In this document: positions 59,501 to 64,000 of the stretch, one piece after another
How positions within the stretch are numbered: position 1 is the stretch's first letter
Layout: every line of letters begins with the position of its first letter
Assembly (NCBI GenBank): GCA_003635265.1
Contig: PYIZ01000048.1
Coordinates: forward strand, 62,001-126,000
DNA: 64,000 nucleotides
Direction: 5' to 3'
DNA from: Candidatus Poribacteria bacterium
GTDB taxonomy: Bacteria > Poribacteria > WGA-4E > PCPOR2b
Made by a program: the position numbers and the translations under genes
The notes under the pieces: generated by a model
The model's input: the letters and a program-made list of their open reading frames with translations, nothing else
The model's database searches: none
What the model was told of the DNA's origin: nothing

Positions 59501-60181
59501 ATGCTAATTGACGTTCGTGATTTGACAAAAGTGTATGAAATGGGAGATGTACAGGTTCACGCGCTGAGAGGGGTCACATTCACTGCCGAAAGTGGTGAGT
59601 TTATTGCCATTGTGGGTCCTTCTGGTTCGGGGAAATCCACAATGATGGACATCCTCGGCTGTCTTGCAAAGCCGACAGAGGGGGAATACTATCTTGAAGA
59701 GGAAGAGGTCGGTAAGCTCTCGGATAATCGTCTCGCTGAAATTCGCAATCGGAAGGTCGGGTTTGTCTTTCAGTCATTCAACCTTTTGCAGCGAACCACC
59801 GCGTTACACAATGTTGAATTACCACTCATCTACAGTGGATTGAGTCGTAAGGAACGACGACGCAGAGCGTTTGAAGCGTTGGAATCCGTTGGACTCGCGG
59901 ACCGCGTCCACCATAAGTCGAATGAAATGTCGGGCGGGCAAATCCAGCGCGTAGCAATTGCGCGGGCACTTGTGAACAATCCGTCAATGATCTTTGCTGA
60001 TGAGCCGACGGGAAATCTCGATACACGCTCTGGTGGTGAAATCATGGCGATTTTTGATGAGCTAAACGAGGCGGGAAACACAATTATCATGGTCACACAC
60101 GAACCCGAAATCGCGGCACATGCTCGACGCATCCTTCACATTCGGGACGGACTGATTGAGAGAGATGAACAGATCGGGTGA
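59501..60181 (+). CDS. ABC transporter ATP-binding protein, MacB/LolD type
   Basis: 226 residues, complete ATPase: Walker A GPSGSGKST, Q-loop VFQSFNLLQRTTALHNVELP, signature MSGGQIQRVAIARAL, Walker B MIFADEPTGNLDT, H-loop MVTHEPE. The size and start (DLTKVYEMGDVQVHALRGV) match the MacB/LolD branch. Normally a MacB-type permease gene follows; here the next gene is a GHMP-type enzyme that overlaps the stop, so the permease must be encoded elsewhere. Shine-Dalgarno GGAGAGG. Confidence 0.94.
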   Translation: MLIDVRDLTKVYEMGDVQVHALRGVTFTAESGEFIAIVGPSGSGKSTMMDILGCLAKPTEGEYYLEEEEVGKLSDNRLAEIRNRKVGFVFQSFNLLQRTTALHNVELPLIYSGLSRKERRRRAFEALESVGLADRVHHKSNEMSGGQIQRVAIARALVNNPSMIFADEPTGNLDTRSGGEIMAIFDELNEAGNTIIMVTHEPEIAAHARRILHIRDGLIERDEQIG

Positions 60182-61197
60182 TGGGCGAATTGGCACATAC
60201 CCCCCGGAAACGAATGAATGCTAACGGTGGTGACTTGGTCTCAATCAAAACACCCGCACGGCTCCACTTTGCCCTTATCGATCTCAACGGTTCATTGAGC
60301 AGGATCGACGGGAGCATCGGTCTTGCAATCAATGATCCATATTTTGAAATTATCGCTGAACCGGCAAATCAGATCCGGATTGCGTCTCCCCAATACGAGG
60401 AACGGGCGTACGCGCTCCTCGAAAAGCTGCAGGTAAAATACAGTTTTCCGGGCATCCATCTTCAACTCGCCTCCGAAATCCCACCACATTCCGGATTTGG
60501 CTCCGGGACACAACTCGCTTTAGGCATCGCTCAAGCGGTGAATACGCTTTACAACCTAAATTTGAGGGTGGCAGATTTAGCTGAAACCGTTGGGCGCGGT
60601 GGAACATCAGGGATCGGCATTACCGCCTTTGAACGGGGCGGGTTTATCCTTGATGGTGGACACCGTTTCCCCGATCAGAAATCCTCTTTTTTACCCTCCT
60701 CCGCAGCGGGTAACGTTCCTGCACCGCCACTTCTCCTCCGCCATCCCTTCCCGGATTGGGAATTGCTCATTGTCATTCCACGTTGCACGCACATTTCTGG
60801 CGAGACAGAAATTCAGCTCTTCAAAACCCTCTGTCCCCAGCCCAGATCGACCGCCGAAAAACTTTCTCACCTCATCCTCCTCAAGCTATTGCCGGCAATC
60901 TTTGAAGCGGATCGTCAAGTCTTTGGATCCGCGATTAACGAGATCCAGACCTTTGGCTGGAAGAAGGTCGAGATTGATGCCCAAGGCGGCATTCTGCAAC
61001 GGACGCTTGACTTTTTACGGGACAATGGCGCAATGGGCGCGGGGGTGAGCAGTTGGGGACCAGCAATCTTCACTGTTGGGGACGATCTCCCTGCCTTAAA
61101 AGAGAAGACAAAGATGTTCCTCCAAACGCTGCCGGAAGGTGGAACCTGCTTTATCACGAACGCAAACAACCGGGGCGCGGCAGTTACCGTCGCTTAG
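60181..61197 (+). CDS. Beta-ribofuranosylaminobenzene 5'-phosphate synthase-like GHMP enzyme
   Basis: 338 residues of the beta-RFAP synthase (MptG) type, the first dedicated enzyme of methanopterin/H4MPT biosynthesis. Blocks: KTPARLHFALIDLNGSLSR, the phosphate loop EIPPHSGFGSGTQLALGIAQ, GRGGTSGIGITAFERGGFIL, and the end GAGVSSWGPAIFTVGDD. ATG at 60181 overlaps the ATPase stop (TGATG). Finding it attached to an efflux operon is unusual; it may be used for an H4MPT-type cofactor or for a related GHMP reaction. No other H4MPT gene is visible. Confidence 0.82.
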   Translation: MGELAHTPRKRMNANGGDLVSIKTPARLHFALIDLNGSLSRIDGSIGLAINDPYFEIIAEPANQIRIASPQYEERAYALLEKLQVKYSFPGIHLQLASEIPPHSGFGSGTQLALGIAQAVNTLYNLNLRVADLAETVGRGGTSGIGITAFERGGFILDGGHRFPDQKSSFLPSSAAGNVPAPPLLLRHPFPDWELLIVIPRCTHISGETEIQLFKTLCPQPRSTAEKLSHLILLKLLPAIFEADRQVFGSAINEIQTFGWKKVEIDAQGGILQRTLDFLRDNGAMGAGVSSWGPAIFTVGDDLPALKEKTKMFLQTLPEGGTCFITNANNRGAAVTVA

Positions 61198-61209
61198 GTT
61201 TCATGTTTC

Positions 61210-62097
61210 CTACACGAGAATCTCAGTTCCGACGCCCGATTGTGTGAAAACCTCCAGCAAAATTGCGTGGCTAACTCGCCCATCAATAATATGCGTTTTC
61301 CACACCTCGCCATTGAGGGCCCTCACGCATGCTTCGACTTTCGGTAACATCCCTGAGCCAATCACCCCATCGGCAATTAACCCTTCAATTTCGTCTGTTC
61401 TTATTCTTGATATTAATGAGGATTCATCGTGCAAATCTCGTAAGATACCGCGTTGATCCGTCAGCAGAATTAGTTTCTCCGCCTGCAGGGCAGCGGCTAT
61501 CTCTCCTGCCATCGTATCCGCGTTGACGTTATACGTGCAATCATCATCGCCCACACCGTTTGGCGCGATTACCGGAATATAACCCTCCTGATCCAAGGCA
61601 AAAAGTATATCGGGCTTAACGCCGACAATCTCCCCGACAAAACCGATGTCCACGGAGGTGGTCTTTCCGCTTTCATCAACAACCTGCGGACAGTACTTCT
61701 GCACACGAATGAGGTTCGCATCCTTTCCACACAGTCCGACCGCTTTTCCGCCGTGCAGGTTAATCAGTGAGACAATTTCTTTATTGATAACCCCTGCGAG
61801 AACCATTTCAGCGATTTCAACGGTCTCCGCATCGGTGACCCGCAAGCCTTGTACAAACTCTGCCTCTTTACCAACCCGCCGCATCCATTCGCTGATCTGG
61901 TTGCCGCCACCGTGTACGACAACGGGATTCATACCGATATACTTCATCAACACGACATCCTGCATCACACTGTGTTTGAGTGAATCGTTCTCCATTGCAG
62001 CACCACCGTATTTAATCACGATGGTTTTTCCAGCGAAAGTCTGAATGTAGGGCAACGCCTCGATTAAGATTTCTGCTTTTCTGACCAATTCATCCAT
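61210..62097 (-). CDS. argB: Acetylglutamate kinase
   Basis: 295 residues; phosphorylates N-acetylglutamate in arginine synthesis, cytoplasmic. TIVIKYGGAAM gives the active-site Lys; VVVHGGGNQISEWM, GLCGKDANLI and GSGMLPKVEACV are the other family blocks. ATG at 62097 is chosen over the longer frame because AGGAGG lies just before it; the upstream part of the frame overlaps a repeat hairpin. It is single, convergent with the beta-RFAP-like gene; other arginine genes are not in the window. Confidence 0.96.
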   Translation of the reverse strand: MDELVRKAEILIEALPYIQTFAGKTIVIKYGGAAMENDSLKHSVMQDVVLMKYIGMNPVVVHGGGNQISEWMRRVGKEAEFVQGLRVTDAETVEIAEMVLAGVINKEIVSLINLHGGKAVGLCGKDANLIRVQKYCPQVVDESGKTTSVDIGFVGEIVGVKPDILFALDQEGYIPVIAPNGVGDDDCTYNVNADTMAGEIAAALQAEKLILLTDQRGILRDLHDESSLISRIRTDEIEGLIADGVIGSGMLPKVEACVRALNGEVWKTHIIDGRVSHAILLEVFTQSGVGTEILV

Positions 62098-62162
62098 TGC
62101 CGACCTCCTGTCTTTTGGTTTCACCGTTTTATTGTATTTCGGACGTACGAAGCCAACTGTAG

Positions 62163-62197
62163 GTGGGGCATCTTGCCCCACGCTGCGTAAGTCCTAT
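62163..62197. repeat. GC-rich hairpin plus GCGTAAGTCCTAT motif
   Basis: GTGGGGCA-tct-TGCCCCAC (62163-62181) and GCGTAAGTCCTAT (62185-62197). Both motifs also occur in the 15.0-15.2 kb spacer. Confidence 0.65.
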
Positions 62198-62303
62198 TAT
62201 TGATATTGAGTTATCTCCCTTGATTCTGAGCACATTTTACCACTAAATGTAACCGTTGTAAAGAAGGGGAAAATGAAACGCGCTAGTGTCGTGCCACATT
62301 GGT

Positions 62304-63101
62304 CTATTGCCAACCGATAAGCCTTAAATACGAGCCCCAGATTTCATTTCCCCAAAACAGATCCAGGGTTGCACCAATGACGAGAAAAGGGCCGTAAGGT
62401 ATTCGACTCCCACCGCCACTTTTTTTCCCGATCGCGACAAGGGACACTCCGATGATTGAGCCTGTAAAAGCGGAAGTCATAATCACAATCAGCAGATGGG
62501 GCCAGCCTCCTAGGAACAACCCAATTAGGATCATCAATTTGATGTCTCCACCGCCCATCGCTTTTTTGCGAAAAAGAAACGTTCCCACAGCCGCGATTAA
62601 CCCCATTGAGGCACCACCTGCTACCGCTCCGATGAGGTGTTCAATCAGATAGCCCGGATTGTGGCGGGCCAATGCAATGAGGAGGATTACTGCTGTGCCG
62701 GTAATCAACCCGACGAGGATAATGGCGTTCGGAATGATGTACCACCGTGCATCAATCCAAGCGATGGGTATCAACAAGCTGATGAACAGACAACTGTGCA
62801 AAAGTGCGAGCGTCGGTCCGAACCGATACAGTGAGAACAGAAACAAGATACCTGTCGTCAGTTCGACTAGTGGGTAAACCTTCGAGATTTGCGTGTCACA
62901 GTGTCGGCAACGTCCTCTCAGAAAAAGATAGCTTAGGATTGGGATGTTATCGTAGAAGCGAATTGGTGTCCCACATTCGGGACAAAAGGAGCGGCGTGGG
63001 GAATGAATAGAGAGTCCTTGGGGGAGGCGGTAGATGCACACATTCAAAAAACTGCCGATCGCCAATCCGAGCACAAAAATGAGGATGGACATCGCTATCA
63101 T
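62304..63101 (-). CDS. Prepilin peptidase (type IV, family A24)
   Basis: 265-residue inner-membrane aspartic protease that cleaves and N-methylates prepilin-like proteins. N-terminal cytoplasmic domain with the zinc cysteines FCPECG and CRHCD; catalytic Asp residues in AWIDARWYIIPN and GGGDIKLMILIG; eight or so membrane helices. GGGAGG lies before the ATG at 63101; ATG at 63092 is possible. It lies 44 bases after the NtrC-type regulator stop, same strand, which may control pili or type II secretion (inference). Confidence 0.94.
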   Translation of the reverse strand: MIAMSILIFVLGLAIGSFLNVCIYRLPQGLSIHSPRRSFCPECGTPIRFYDNIPILSYLFLRGRCRHCDTQISKVYPLVELTTGILFLFSLYRFGPTLALLHSCLFISLLIPIAWIDARWYIIPNAIILVGLITGTAVILLIALARHNPGYLIEHLIGAVAGGASMGLIAAVGTFLFRKKAMGGGDIKLMILIGLFLGGWPHLLIVIMTSAFTGSIIGVSLVAIGKKSGGGSRIPYGPFLVIGATLDLFWGNEIWGSYLRLIGWQ

Positions 63102-63145
63102 CAGTACTTATTCTCCCTCCCTGATTGCGATTCCAAGCGAATATT

Positions 63146-64000
63146 TCAAAGGTCATCCGGACGCTTGATGTTAAATTTTTCCAGTTTTTTATAGAAATTG
63201 CTGCGCTCGATTTTCAATTGTTCGGCAGTTCGCTTGATGTTCCAATTGTTTGTGTTAAGGGCGTTGCGGATGAGATCGGCTTCAGCATCGTCAACCATTT
63301 CTAGCAAGGATTTGTCTGTTTGAAACTGATTCTCTTGGGCGACAGCGACGGTGTCAGATTGGGGAGCGGTCTTTGGAATTGGCAGAACATTCTCCACATC
63401 AGCAGGTAGGATAACATCTTGATTGACCATGATGAGTAGACGTTCAACGATATTCTTTAACTCTCGTATGTTGCCGGGCCAATGGTATAATTGCAGAAGT
63501 TGAATCGCCGATGGGTCGATGACCTTGGGGGTACGCGCACTATCTTTGTGGAACCGTTCAACGAAATGCTTCACCAGTACCGGCAAATCATCTGTGCGAT
63601 CACGGAGGGGAGGGACAGTAATCGGAACCACACTCAGGCGATAGTAGAGATCCTGCCGAAACCTTTCTGCCTCGATTTCCCGCTCAAGGTTCTTATTGGT
63701 CGCAGCAATAATCCGAACATCCACATGCAGCGTCTGTGTCCCGCCGAGACGTTCCAGTTCACCATATTCCAGCACGCGCAACACCTTTGCTTGTGCCTTC
63801 AAGCTCATGTCGCCAATCTCATCGAGGAACAGTGCACTTCCGTCTGCAAGCTCAAATTTTCCCTGTCTTCGTACCGTTGCACCGGTGAAGGCACCCCGTT
63901 CATGTCCAAACAGTTCACTTTCGATCAGTTCCTCCGGCAACGCCGCACAGTTGAGCCGGATAAGCGGCTTGCGACTGCGTTGGCTCTGTTGATGAATCGC
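63146..64000 (-). CDS. Sigma-54-dependent NtrC-type transcriptional regulator (5' end outside window)
   Basis: C-terminal 284 residues visible; the frame continues past base 64000. AAA+ domain: [26 protein letters not shown] loop ([13 protein letters not shown]) contacting sigma-54, Walker B-type LFLDEIGDM, and [24 protein letters not shown] Fis helix-turn-helix at the C-terminus. The receiver or sensor domain is outside. It activates sigma-54 promoters; the neighbouring prepilin peptidase suggests pilus control. The end [10 protein letters not shown] is complete. Confidence 0.95.
   Translation of the reverse strand, partial: AIHQQSQRSRKPLIRLNCAALPEELIESELFGHERGAFTGATVRRQGKFELADGSALFLDEIGDMSLKAQAKVLRVLEYGELERLGGTQTLHVDVRIIAATNKNLEREIEAERFRQDLYYRLSVVPITVPPLRDRTDDLPVLVKHFVERFHKDSARTPKVIDPSAIQLLQLYHWPGNIRELKNIVERLLIMVNQDVILPADVENVLPIPKTAPQSDTVAVAQENQFQTDKSLLEMVDDAEADLIRNALNTNNWNIKRTAEQLKIERSNFYKKLEKFNIKRPDDL

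Noticed and set aside
62098..62181. 28-codon N-terminal extension of argB
   Set aside because: An AGGAGG directly precedes the internal ATG at 62097 and the extension runs over a repeat hairpin.

Overview
The window looks like a chromosomal segment of an uncultivated Gram-negative (diderm) bacterium, most consistent with Candidatus Poribacteria or a close relative. This is inferred from gene content only: a complete Pup-proteasome operon beside outer-membrane genes (TonB/ExbB, TolC, many lipoproteins), three phytanoyl-CoA-dioxygenase-like proteins, a DUF1800/DUF1501 pair, Gfo/Idh/MocA dehydrogenases, sugar-phosphate-isomerase-like and PIG-L enzymes, and intergenic DNA crowded with short inverted repeats. 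No rRNA, tRNA or CRISPR array was recognised.

Layout. 1-4162: Pup-proteasome operon dop(partial)-pup-prcB-prcA-pafA; the encoded Pup already ends in Gly-Gly-Glu. 4.3-6.2 kb: Cu/Zn SOD lipoprotein and two tandem cytochrome-like lipoproteins. 6.5-9.1 kb: pyruvate phosphate dikinase. 9.3-13.4 kb: small proteins, two lipoproteins (one with IPT/TIG, Ig-like and LysM-like parts), an orphan antitoxin-like gene and an unknown protein with a duplicated domain. 13.6-16.3 kb: a dioxygenase fused to a Nudix-like domain, and a dehydrogenase. 16.5-17.0 kb: a ~415-bp non-autonomous IS200/IS605-type element carrying a highly structured RNA candidate. 17.0-24.9 kb: DUF1800, DUF1501, NHL repeat protein and two convergent DUF6785-like membrane proteins. 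25.3-30.5 kb: dioxygenases, DUF523, a double metallo-beta-lactamase protein and a PIG-L deacetylase. 30.7-37.3 kb: PBP4-type peptidase, CoA transferase, acyl-CoA dehydrogenase, Gfo/Idh, isomerase. 37.5-40.3 kb: three small membrane/secreted proteins, then a secreted six-cysteine peptide preceded by a promoter-hairpins-terminator RNA leader. 40.3-42.1 kb: lone double ABC permease. 42.2-50.7 kb: TPR / outer-membrane barrel / ExbB / TonB cluster. 50.75-52.55 kb: full IS200/IS605 element (tnpA, tnpB) sharing its ends with the small element at 16.5 kb. 52.8-55.7 kb: diadenylate-cyclase-domain protein and a caspase-fold protein without its catalytic residues. 56.2-61.2 kb: TolC-adaptor-ABC ATPase operon ending in a beta-RFAP-synthase-like GHMP enzyme. 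61.2-64.0 kb: argB, prepilin peptidase and the C-terminal part of an NtrC-type regulator.

How they work together. The first operon encodes tagging (PafA), de-tagging (Dop), the modifier (Pup) and the 20S core (PrcBA); its ATPase ring is not in the window. The 42-51 kb cluster looks like one energised outer-membrane device, although ExbD is missing. The most unusual items are the RNA-bearing mini-element at 16.5 kb, the attenuator-like RNA at 40.0-40.2 kb, a palindromic repeat inserted in frame in two adjacent genes, a PhyH protein with a halogenase-like HxG metal motif, the PhyH-Nudix fusion and the pseudocaspase. Functions are inferred from motifs read by eye; no database search was possible.
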